Assembly: GCA_002358905.1 (NCBI GenBank)
Contig: DEPT01000047.1
Location: 130-64,129, forward strand
DNA from: Akkermansiaceae bacterium UBA3385
Lineage (GTDB): Bacteria > Verrucomicrobiota > Verrucomicrobiia > Verrucomicrobiales > Akkermansiaceae
DNA length: 64,000 bases
Direction: 5' to 3'
Shown here: positions 34,102-41,286 of the stretch, in pieces
How positions within the stretch are numbered: the stretch's first letter is position 1
Layout of the letters: each line of letters opens with the position of its first letter
Program-made: the position numbers and the translations under genes
The notes under the pieces: generated by a model
The model's input: only the letters and a program-made list of their open reading frames with translations
Databases searched by the model: none
What the model was told of the DNA's origin: nothing

Positions 34102-35441
34102 CCCTGTATCGCTTCGCACACCTTATATGCCTGTTCAATGCCGTAGAGGGGCAAATCCACCAGAGTGAAAGTACCACCATCCTTACCGGAAGGCGGATTA
34201 CTGATCTGGAATGAAGACATCGACACACGCAGCGCCAGTGGCACCTGCTGTTTACGGCAGAAGGTCATCAGGCTCTTGGCCTGCAGATTAATCTCCGCTT
34301 TCACCTCAACGGGAACGAAAGCGGCTCCACAGCCGAAAGCAAAATCAATTTCGCAATCGGACTGATGCGATGACCAGTAGAACAGCTCACGAGTATTCGC
34401 CGCCCGAAGCTGCTGCTGTACATACTGCTCCGCAAGGGCTCCCTTGAACTCGGTAAAAATAGCGTTACCCTCAACAATAGTCTTAGCCTGCAGGTCGGCC
34501 ATGGCTCCCAGCAGCCCTACATCCACGAAGAAGAGTTTGAACACCCTGTCGCGGTAGGCAGCAGGAGGGAATGCCGGTTTGGTCACACGGGATACCGTAT
34601 GCACCAGACCGGCATCCACCAGCCACTGCAGAGCGTATTCAACATCCCGCATTCTCAGACCGGGGGCTACATCCTTACAGATGAACTTCTTATTCTCACG
34701 CGAGAGCTGACCGGGTATGGAATTCCACACCATCGATATACGCGGAGCAACCTCGGCAGGAGCATGCTTCGTGAAATCCCGCCGATAGCCATCCAGCAGA
34801 GCCTGATGTACCCGGCGCACCTCTGCAAAATTCTTTGTCTGCGCAAAGGCGGCCACGGCTTCCGGCATTCCCCCAACAAAGTAGTACTGCTTCAGCAAAT
34901 CCGAAAAACGGGAAGCAAACACCTTCACCAACTCCCAATCCCGGGATTCCAGGAGCCGCACCAGGTTCCCCTGCCCCATGGCTTCCAGAAATTCGCAGAA
35001 TGTCATCGGGTAGAGATTCATCATATCCACCTTGCCTACCGGAAAGCCGGTACCCTCGTGCACCTGCAGCCCCAGTAAGGAACCGGCAGCCACGATATGG
35101 TGTTCTCTCGCATTTTCACAGAAGTATTTCAGAGAGGTCAGCGCCTGCGGGCATTCCTGAATCTCATCAAAAATAATCAGCGTTTCCCCGGGTGTCAGCT
35201 GGCAACCGGTCTCTGCCTGAATCAGCAGCAGCAGACGCTGCACATCGTAGCCTCCCGAAAAAGCCAGACGCATATTCTCGTTACTGTCAAAACTGACAAA
35301 TGCCACCTCCTTGTAATGCTTACGGCCAAATTCCTGCATGAGCCAGGTCTTTCCAACCTGTCTCGCTCCCATGATGAGAAGCGGCTTCCTCATCAGGCTG
35401 TTTTTCCACTCCAGCAGCTGTTGTTCGGCATATCTATTCAT
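34098..35441 (-). CDS. AAA_14/DUF4143-type ATPase
   Basis: These archaeal-style ATPases pair an N-terminal AAA domain with a C-terminal DUF4143 domain related to restriction-endonuclease folds; their role is not well established. The 447-residue protein has Walker A GARQVGKT (25-32), a Walker B-like TLIIFDEIQECP and the DUF4143 region beginning near YYFVGGMPEAV. The end shows the WSSHQSDCEIDF...VPVEVKAE signature of nuclease-fold domains. The start at 35441 follows AAGGAA on the minus strand (a visible Shine-Dalgarno); TTGATA and TAACTT with a 17-base spacer form a possible promoter. 33-bp repeats lie just upstream. Many genomes carry several such copies. Confidence 0.88.
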   Translation of the reverse strand: MNRYAEQQLLEWKNSLMRKPLLIMGARQVGKTWLMQEFGRKHYKEVAFVSFDSNENMRLAFSGGYDVQRLLLLIQAETGCQLTPGETLIIFDEIQECPQALTSLKYFCENAREHHIVAAGSLLGLQVHEGTGFPVGKVDMMNLYPMTFCEFLEAMGQGNLVRLLESRDWELVKVFASRFSDLLKQYYFVGGMPEAVAAFAQTKNFAEVRRVHQALLDGYRRDFTKHAPAEVAPRISMVWNSIPGQLSRENKKFICKDVAPGLRMRDVEYALQWLVDAGLVHTVSRVTKPAFPPAAYRDRVFKLFFVDVGLLGAMADLQAKTIVEGNAIFTEFKGALAEQYVQQQLRAANTRELFYWSSHQSDCEIDFAFGCGAAFVPVEVKAEINLQAKSLMTFCRKQQVPLALRVSMSSFQISNPPSGKDGGTFTLVDLPLYGIEQAYKVCEAIQG

Positions 35442-35509
35442 GGCATTTCCTTCCCAAAACCAAGTTATCACACTTTACATTCATTATCAATAGCAATTTG
35501 CAAAAGTGG

Positions 35510-35593
35510 GACGACTTTTTGCATTTTCAACCACATTTCGCGGACGACTTTTTGCTCTTTCGACCACATTTCGCGGACGACTTTTCAAAATTC
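35510..35593. repeat. 33-bp direct repeats upstream of the AAA ATPase
   Basis: Two full units (35510-35542 and 35543-35575), each running from GACGACTTTTTGC to CCACATTTCGCG, and a partial third (35576-35593). The full units differ at three or so positions. They lie between the pheT terminator and the ATPase promoter. Confidence 0.85.
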
Positions 35594-35604
35594 AAGCATC
35601 AAAA

Positions 35605-35634
35605 AGAGGCCGGAGATATGAATCTCCGGCCTCT
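35605..35634 (-). terminator. Terminator of pheST
   Basis: AGAGGCCGGAGAT pairs with ATCTCCGGCCTCT (13 bp) and is followed on the minus strand by TTTTTGATGC. It is 21 bases beyond the pheT stop. Confidence 0.88.
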
Positions 35635-35655
35635 GAAAGGAATATCCGGCGAGCT

Positions 35656-38151
35656 TTAGCGGAACTTGAGTTCCTTCACCTTGGCAGCGAGGGCATCGAG
35701 TACCGCCTTGTGGGCGGCGTCCACCTCAGCGGCGGTGAGGGTCTTCTTCGCATCGCGGTACAGGAAGGTGTAAGTCATGGCCTTGCGGTCGGCGGCGAGC
35801 TTTTCGCCGGTCGGGTCGCAGAACACATCCTTAAGTGCGCAGGAAACCAGCAGCTTCTGCTTGGCGCCTTCCACCACCTTCATGATATCGGCATGGCGGG
35901 TAGCGGCGGGCACATCGAGGGAGGCATCGCGGCTGGAGCCGGGGAACTGGGGCAAATCCGCAGCCTTGAAGGGAGCGGTGGCCACCTGCTGCAGCTTGCG
36001 GAGGTCGAGCTCGGCGTAGTAGCACTCCATGGGCAGCCCCAGGGCGCGGCACTTGGCCAGGGAAAGACGGGCCACATAACCGCAGGCCTGGTTGTTGATG
36101 GCGATATCGGCACCCACGGCCGCGTTCTCGCGCTGCTGCTTGGCGGGGGTGATGGCAATGGCAGCCTTGGGCACGAGCGTGTCGAGCACAGCGCGGAGGT
36201 GCTCAAAATGAGCCTCACCCGGCTTGGTGCATGCCCAGCTGGCGGGAGCCAGCTTGCCGGCCATGAAGATGCCCAGCACCTCGGTCTCGATATCCTTACC
36301 CTTGCCACCGCCGGTGTTTCGGAACACGCGGCCACACTCGAAGAAACGCAGCACATCCATACCCTGGTTGATGTTGCGGGCAGCCACGGAGATGAGACCG
36401 GGAGCCAGCGAGGGACGCAGGGTGGAGTGGTCCTCGGAGATGGGCAGAGAAACACGGATGATGTCGCCATCCATCAGCGGCTTGATGGGCAGAGCATTCT
36501 CCACGCTGGCGATGGTGGGGTCGATGCTCTCGGCGGCAATGAGCTTGAAGGTCTGCACCTCCCAGAAACCGGCACCGGCCAGCTTGCGGGAAAGAGCCAT
36601 GCGGTAATCGTGGGCGCGGTCATTGGCGCTCTCGGGCACGTAGATGGAGGTGGTGGTAGCGGGAATATTATCAATACCGTACACACGCACGATTTCCTCC
36701 AGTAGGTCGCAGCTGCGCTTCAGGTCCAGACGCCAGGGCGGGCAATCCCAGGTACCCTTCACGTCCACGTCCTTCAGGCCCAGATTGCGGAGAATGCGGG
36801 CACCCTCCATGTGAGGCAGCGTGCCGTTGGTCATCACGTCGAGTTCCTTCCAGTCCAGCTTCACCTGGTCCAGGGCGTAGTAAATCTTGGCATCGGTACC
36901 CTGCTCCAGCACCGTGGCGCTGGTGGCAAGCTCCTCGGCCACCAGGCAGGGAGCCTGTCCACCCACCATCACCGGCTCAGCGGTGCCGCCGCAGCACTCC
37001 AGAATCAGCTGCGTGGCGCGGGCTGCAGCGCGAAGCACATTCCAGGGGGAGGTGCCGCGCTCGAAGCGGTAGGAAGAATCAGAACCCAGAGCCAGGCGGC
37101 GGCTGGTGAAGCGGATACTGCTGCGCAGGAACCAGGCGGATTCGAGGATGATATCGGTGGTAGCCTCCGTCACGCCGGAGTCCAGGCCACCCATCACACC
37201 ACCCAGAGCCAGAGCGGCACCGCTGGCATCGGAGATGACCACATCATCACTCTTCAGCGTATACTGCTCATTCATGAGGCTGGTGAACTGCTCACCCTCG
37301 GCAGCGCGGCGGATATTCAGGCCACCGGTAATCTTGCTGGCATCGAATGCGTGCAGCGGGTGCCCCAGCTCGAAGAGGCAGTAGTTGGTGATATCCACCA
37401 CATTGTTGATGGGGCGCAGACCGATAGCCACCAGGCGGTTGGCCAGCCACTCGGGAGAGGGGCCGATTTTCACGCCGGAAATACGGGTGGCGGTGTAGAG
37501 CGGGCAGAGCTCCGGAGCGGAAAGGGTGATGAAATCACCCGCAGCCTTGGTCTCAGCAGCTGCTGTGGGGGCAGCGGCGGGGTCTTCCTTCAGACTGCGG
37601 CCGGTGATGCCGGCCAGCTCGCGGGCCATACCCCAGTGACTCAGCAGGTCGGGGCGGTTCGGGGTAATCTCCAGCTCGAAGATGGTGTCCGTCTCCACGA
37701 AGGTACACACCGGAGTACCGATAACATAATCCTGCGGAAGAATCCAGAGGCCGTGCTCCTTATCCGGAAGGCCCAGCTCGGAAGCTGAGCAAAGCATGCC
37801 GCGGCTTTCCACGCCGCGCAGCTTGCCGTCCTTAATCTCCCAGCCGCCGGGCAGCACCGCACCGGGCAGAGCGCAGGGAACCTTATCGCCCACTTTGTAG
37901 TTCTGGGCACCGCACACAATCTGGCGCAGGGAACCCTCGCCGGCATCGACCATGCACACATTGAGATGGTCGCTGCCCTCCACGGGGGTCTTCTCCATGA
38001 CCTGGGCCACCACCACAAGATCGGTGGTCACGCCGCGCTCCTGGATACCCTCCACCTCGATACCGGCGAAGGTGAGCATATCGGCCATCTCCTGAGTGCC
38101 GAGGCCCTCGAGGTCAATATAGCTGGAAAGCCAATTCAGTGAAACATTCAT
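35656..38151 (-). CDS. pheT: Phenylalanyl-tRNA synthetase beta chain
   Basis: PheT forms the alpha2-beta2 synthetase with PheS and carries the editing and tRNA-binding domains. The 831-residue protein has an N-terminal OB-fold tRNA-binding domain (about 40-155, VVVAQVMEKTPVEGSDHLNVC). The B3/B4 editing domain lies near LYTATRISGVKIGPSPEW, the B5 domain with SCDLLEEIVRVYGIDN follows, and an anticodon-binding domain ends the chain. That last domain runs FPGSSRDASLDV to the final DALAAKVKELKFR. Normal length and domain order. It follows pheS by 25 bases in one operon. Confidence 0.97.
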   Translation of the reverse strand: MNVSLNWLSSYIDLEGLGTQEMADMLTFAGIEVEGIQERGVTTDLVVVAQVMEKTPVEGSDHLNVCMVDAGEGSLRQIVCGAQNYKVGDKVPCALPGAVLPGGWEIKDGKLRGVESRGMLCSASELGLPDKEHGLWILPQDYVIGTPVCTFVETDTIFELEITPNRPDLLSHWGMARELAGITGRSLKEDPAAAPTAAAETKAAGDFITLSAPELCPLYTATRISGVKIGPSPEWLANRLVAIGLRPINNVVDITNYCLFELGHPLHAFDASKITGGLNIRRAAEGEQFTSLMNEQYTLKSDDVVISDASGAALALGGVMGGLDSGVTEATTDIILESAWFLRSSIRFTSRRLALGSDSSYRFERGTSPWNVLRAAARATQLILECCGGTAEPVMVGGQAPCLVAEELATSATVLEQGTDAKIYYALDQVKLDWKELDVMTNGTLPHMEGARILRNLGLKDVDVKGTWDCPPWRLDLKRSCDLLEEIVRVYGIDNIPATTTSIYVPESANDRAHDYRMALSRKLAGAGFWEVQTFKLIAAESIDPTIASVENALPIKPLMDGDIIRVSLPISEDHSTLRPSLAPGLISVAARNINQGMDVLRFFECGRVFRNTGGGKGKDIETEVLGIFMAGKLAPASWACTKPGEAHFEHLRAVLDTLVPKAAIAITPAKQQRENAAVGADIAINNQACGYVARLSLAKCRALGLPMECYYAELDLRKLQQVATAPFKAADLPQFPGSSRDASLDVPAATRHADIMKVVEGAKQKLLVSCALKDVFCDPTGEKLAADRKAMTYTFLYRDAKKTLTAAEVDAAHKAVLDALAAKVKELKFR

Positions 38152-38176
38152 GATATGGTAAGAAAAGAGTTAGATT

Positions 38177-39187
38177 TTATTGGAACTGAGCAAGGAAGCG
38201 GGCATCGTTCTCGATGAGGAGGCGGATATCGCGGATACCCCAGCGAATCATGGCCAGACGCTCCAGACCGATACCGAAGGCGAAGCCCGTGCAGCCGGCA
38301 TACAGATTCTTACCGGTGGCCTTGTCGATATTCTCGAACACGGCGGGATTCACCATGCCGCAACCGGCAATCTCAATCCAGCGCGGAGCCTGACCCGCAG
38401 CCTGCAGCAGCACGTCAATCTCAAAGCTCGGCTCCGTGAACGGGAAGAAGTGCGGACGGAAACGCACCGCTGTCTCCTCGCCGAAGAGCGCCTTCAGGAA
38501 ATACTCCAGCGTACCCTTCAGGTCACCCACGCTCACTTCCTTGGCCACATACAGACCCTCAATCTGGTTGAAGGCGGAAAGGTGGGTGGCATCGATGGCA
38601 TCGCGGCGGAAAGCAGAACCGGGGCAGATGATGCGGATGGGCGGGCAGTCCTTCTCCATCACGCGGGCCTGCACGGTGCTGGTCTGCGTGCGCAGCAGCT
38701 TGCCGCTGTCGAAGTAGAAGGTATCCTTCTCATTGCGGGCGGGGTGGTCATCCGGGGTGTTCAGGGCATCGAAGCAGTGCCACTCGTCCTCAATCTCGGG
38801 ACCATCGGCCAGGGTGAAGCCCATGCGGCGCAGCACGCGTACAGCTTCATCGCGCACAATGGAGATGGGGTGCAGACCACCGGCGGGCAGCGTGGCACCC
38901 GGCATGGTAAAGTCCACACCAGCCACAGCGGCGGCATCCAGTTCCTGCTGCAGGGCGGCCTTGCGGTCCTCCAGAGCGGCGGTGATGATGGCGCGGGCTT
39001 CATTCAGAAGAGCACCCACGGCGGGCTTGTCTTCCTTGGGCACATCGCGCATGCCCTGCTGCACCTGGGTAAGAGTACCCTTCTTGCCCAGAATACCCAC
39101 ACGGGCATCCTCCAGGGCCTTCATGTCGGCAATGCCGGCAATGCGGGCCAGGGCTTCTGCTTGTACGCTAGCAATCTGATTTTTCAT
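38177..39187 (-). CDS. pheS: Phenylalanyl-tRNA synthetase alpha chain
   Basis: PheS holds the class II catalytic core for charging tRNA-Phe. The 336-residue product has an N-terminal coiled coil, then motif 2 in the GSAFRRDAIDATHLSAFNQIEG region and motif 3 in AFGIGLERLAMIRWGI. The frame extends to 39232, but the ATG at 39187 (MKNQIASVQAEALARI) gives the normal family N-terminus and lies 13 bases after the -10 element. No T-box or leader-peptide attenuator is visible in the short leader. Confidence 0.96.
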   Translation of the reverse strand: MKNQIASVQAEALARIAGIADMKALEDARVGILGKKGTLTQVQQGMRDVPKEDKPAVGALLNEARAIITAALEDRKAALQQELDAAAVAGVDFTMPGATLPAGGLHPISIVRDEAVRVLRRMGFTLADGPEIEDEWHCFDALNTPDDHPARNEKDTFYFDSGKLLRTQTSTVQARVMEKDCPPIRIICPGSAFRRDAIDATHLSAFNQIEGLYVAKEVSVGDLKGTLEYFLKALFGEETAVRFRPHFFPFTEPSFEIDVLLQAAGQAPRWIEIAGCGMVNPAVFENIDKATGKNLYAGCTGFAFGIGLERLAMIRWGIRDIRLLIENDARFLAQFQ

Positions 39188-39200
39188 AAGTTCGCAGGAG

Positions 39201-39228
39201 ACTATACGCGCGTAGGCGCGATTGTCAA
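39201..39228 (-). promoter_or_regulatory. Promoter of pheST
   Basis: Minus strand TTGACA (39228-39223), 16-base spacer, TATAGT (39206-39201). The leader would be about 7 bases, without a Shine-Dalgarno. Confidence 0.82.
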
Positions 39229-39279
39229 GCATTATGCTGTCTGCAGCGTGTCAACACCGCCACGCTCCTGCTAGGGCAC

Positions 39280-39315
39280 AAAAAAAGCCTCCCGGCTCAT
39301 ACGAGCGGAAGCTTT
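39280..39315 (-). terminator. Terminator of the small exported-peptide gene
   Basis: Minus-strand AAGCTTCCGCTC and GAGCCGGGAGGCTT fold with small bulges around GTAT and run into seven T residues. A second hairpin, GCTGGAA/TTCCAGC (39326-39345), precedes it. Confidence 0.7.
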
Positions 39316-39389
39316 CGCAAAAACAGCTGGAAAATTCATTCCAGCAACCTCCCCGGACCTTATATGAGGAGGCACATCACCAGCCCTGT

Positions 39390-39500
39390 TCAAATACCAA
39401 ACTCAGGAGTCGGGGGCAGCGTATTCTCCGGGGTCGGAGGCAGCGTGTTACCTGTAGCGGTAAGAGCAGCAAGGCCGAGTACAATAGCGATAGTCTTCAT
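39390..39500 (-). CDS. Small exported peptide with NTLPPTPE repeats
   Basis: A 36-codon ORF: MKTIAIVLGLAALTATG followed by two copies of NTLPPTPE and FGI. The N-terminus looks like a signal or membrane segment, and the remainder is a proline-rich repeat. It has a clear Shine-Dalgarno (AAAGGAAAG about 10 bases before the ATG), its own promoter (39552-39579) and its own terminator (39280-39315). That makes a real gene much more likely than chance. No lipobox cysteine. Function unknown; it could be a surface or periplasmic peptide or a short toxin-like product. Confidence 0.65.
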   Translation of the reverse strand: MKTIAIVLGLAALTATGNTLPPTPENTLPPTPEFGI

Positions 39501-39551
39501 CTGTTTCTTCTTTCCTTTTCTGTTTCCCTGCCGGCGAAAACCGGCGGCGGC

Positions 39552-39579
39552 ATTCTACTATTTTTCTCCCAGAAGTCAA
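39552..39579 (-). promoter_or_regulatory. Promoter of the small exported-peptide gene
   Basis: Minus strand TTGACT (39579-39574), 16-base spacer, TAGAAT (39557-39552). The leader of about 45 bases contains a GCCGGT/GCCGGC-type hairpin (about 39529-39546) before the Shine-Dalgarno. Confidence 0.75.
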
Positions 39580-39674
39580 CCCCAAAATCAAGAAATTCTT
39601 TTTTTTACAAAAAAAATGAAAGTTTTATCCCCAAATTCGAGTACGCGCTCGCGAGAAAAGCAATTCAGCTTTAT

Positions 39675-39688
39675 TTTACACATGTAAA
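39675..39688. promoter_or_regulatory. Palindrome upstream of the 39734 gene promoter
   Basis: TTTACA-CA-TGTAAA, inverted arms of six bases, 8 bases upstream of the -35 box at 39697. Possible regulator-binding site. Confidence 0.35.
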
Positions 39689-39696
39689 CAATATGC

Positions 39697-39725
39697 TTGT
39701 AAGACAGCAAACAACATGATAGTAT
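39697..39725 (+). promoter_or_regulatory. Promoter of the 39734 gene (leaderless)
   Basis: TTGTAA (39697-39702), 17-base spacer, TAGTAT (39720-39725). The ATG lies 8 bases after the -10, where transcription should start. Confidence 0.7.
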
Positions 39726-39733
39726 ACGGGCGT

Positions 39734-40768
39734 ATGAACAAACTTTTCCAATATGCACTGGCCGGTTTCCTGCTTCTGGCTCCGGTTGGCATGGCTGTGC
39801 AACTCAGCGACCTTTCCCCCTCTCTTGACAGACAGGCGGCAGATGACAATCTGACCAAGGACTATGCGTACCGCGTATTAAGTGACCTGAGCGTACGCCG
39901 CATCTGGAACCTGGACGACAACCGCAAACTCACCATTGATTTCGATGGCAAAACCGGGGCGCTCATCTGCATTGTGGTGGATTACCGCCGCGCGGTAAGC
40001 ATGGAGGAAGCCGACAAGGACGCAGCCGATATCGGCAAATTCGAGGAAGCCTCCTGGAGAAAGTTCTCTGCAGATAAAGCTGCAAAATACTACATGGGGC
40101 GGGCTCGTGCCATGAAATTCGATGAGGGCTATATGTTCGAGGAACTCAGCGCTGCCAATAAGTGCATGCGCCTGACATTCTACCCGAAAGCCCCCAAGGA
40201 AAATCGCCGCCACATCTCCGAAGGGAGCACCGCCAATGGTTCTTCTGCCATGGGTAACACACTCAGCGGCAGTGCTGTCAAGAAGCTGCTGGAAGATGAG
40301 GAGCGCCGACTTTACACTGCCAACAAGACCGATAAGACAGAAAAACCGAAACCTGTCAAGAAGAAGATTGAGGAGCCTGTTGTAGAAGAAGAGCCCGAGG
40401 TTCTTGATGAACCGGAAGAGGAAATTATCGAAGAAGTCGTGGAAGAGCCCAAGGAAACCGGTAAGGTTGTTGAGGCTCCCATCAAGGTCAAGCCCATTAA
40501 GACAGTCAAGAAGAAGGGCGACCGTGAAAGCGATATTGCCAAGCTGCTGGCTAAGCTGGGGCTTGATAAACTGGATACTATCCACTGGATTATCGGCGGT
40601 GTCGGCCTGGTCATCCTCATTACCGTCATCAGCGCGGTTGGCCGCAGCAACGAACGCCGCAAGCTGGAAAAACGGGCAGAGCGATTGCGCCAGAGCAAGG
40701 CAACAGTCCAGGCCTCTCTGCGCAGCAGCGCCCGCAAAGGTGACAAATCCAAGCTGAGGCTCAAGTAA
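39734..40768 (+). CDS. Exported protein with acidic repeat region and C-terminal membrane anchor
   Basis: The 344-residue protein has a signal peptide (MNKLFQYALAGFLLLAPVGMA) and an N-terminal domain of about 150 residues. A low-complexity Lys/Glu/Pro region with runs of EEP and EEIIEEVVEEP follows, then one transmembrane helix (about 287-307, IIGGVGLVILITVISAV) and a strongly basic tail. This predicts a periplasmic domain on a charged stalk anchored in the inner membrane. I recognise no domain. The start at 39734 is fixed by promoter spacing and the signal peptide; the frame itself reaches 39716. Confidence 0.65.
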   Translation: MNKLFQYALAGFLLLAPVGMAVQLSDLSPSLDRQAADDNLTKDYAYRVLSDLSVRRIWNLDDNRKLTIDFDGKTGALICIVVDYRRAVSMEEADKDAADIGKFEEASWRKFSADKAAKYYMGRARAMKFDEGYMFEELSAANKCMRLTFYPKAPKENRRHISEGSTANGSSAMGNTLSGSAVKKLLEDEERRLYTANKTDKTEKPKPVKKKIEEPVVEEEPEVLDEPEEEIIEEVVEEPKETGKVVEAPIKVKPIKTVKKKGDRESDIAKLLAKLGLDKLDTIHWIIGGVGLVILITVISAVGRSNERRKLEKRAERLRQSKATVQASLRSSARKGDKSKLRLK

Positions 40769-40786
40769 CCCCTGAAATCACCCCTA

Positions 40787-40820
40787 ACATCCTGCATGGC
40801 AACATGCAGGATGTTTTTTA
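40787..40820 (+). terminator. Terminator after the 39734 gene
   Basis: ACATCCTGCAT pairs with ATGCAGGATGT around six bases, followed by TTTTTTATTT. Confidence 0.9.
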
Positions 40821-40896
40821 TTTATCAAAAGTGGTATTTTTTCCTTTTCTTATACATGCATTCTGCTAAGATGAAAGCCTGGCATCCTTTTAACGC

Positions 40897-41265
40897 ATGA
40901 AGTATCTTTCACTCATCATCATGATTTGTCTGCTGGGAAGCGCAGCACATGCAGCGCCTTCAAAAAAGAAAGGGGCCAGACAAGGCATCTCCATGTTCAT
41001 GAAGCGGAGTAACAATATATACTCTCTGCATGAGGCCGCGGCCACCGGGAACGAGGACATTCTCAAAAAGCGACTAAGCGAACCCAGCATCAACATTAAC
41101 CAACAGGATGAGTTCGGCAACACTCCGTTACACGTAGCCGCAGATGCTGGTAACAAAAATATCGTCAAACTCCTATTGAAGGCAGGCGCCAGCAAAAATG
41201 TACTGAACAAGGAAAACAAAACCGCAGAACAGTGTGCAGCAGCAAGTGTCCGCGCAATGTTCTGA
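40897..41265 (+). CDS. Exported ankyrin-repeat protein
   Basis: The 122-residue protein has a signal peptide (MKYLSLIIMICLLGSAAHA) and about two ankyrin repeats. The first is SLHEAAATGNEDILKKRL; the second, from FGNTPLHVAADAGNKNIVKLLLKAGA, matches the consensus closely. Ankyrin repeats bind protein partners. It lies 21 bases before the M60-like peptidase gene and both are exported, so the two may act together. A TAAGAT at about 40867-40872 may be its -10, with a poor -35. Confidence 0.85.
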   Translation: MKYLSLIIMICLLGSAAHAAPSKKKGARQGISMFMKRSNNIYSLHEAAATGNEDILKKRLSEPSININQQDEFGNTPLHVAADAGNKNIVKLLLKAGASKNVLNKENKTAEQCAAASVRAMF

Positions 41266-41286
41266 TTCCGCATCCGCCTTTCAATC

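Noticed and set aside
35506..36705. 399-codon plus-strand frame beginning in the 33-bp repeats (GRLFA/STTFR repeats) and crossing pheT
   Set aside because: The repeated peptide comes from the DNA repeat, and the rest is antisense to pheT; no start signal is seen.
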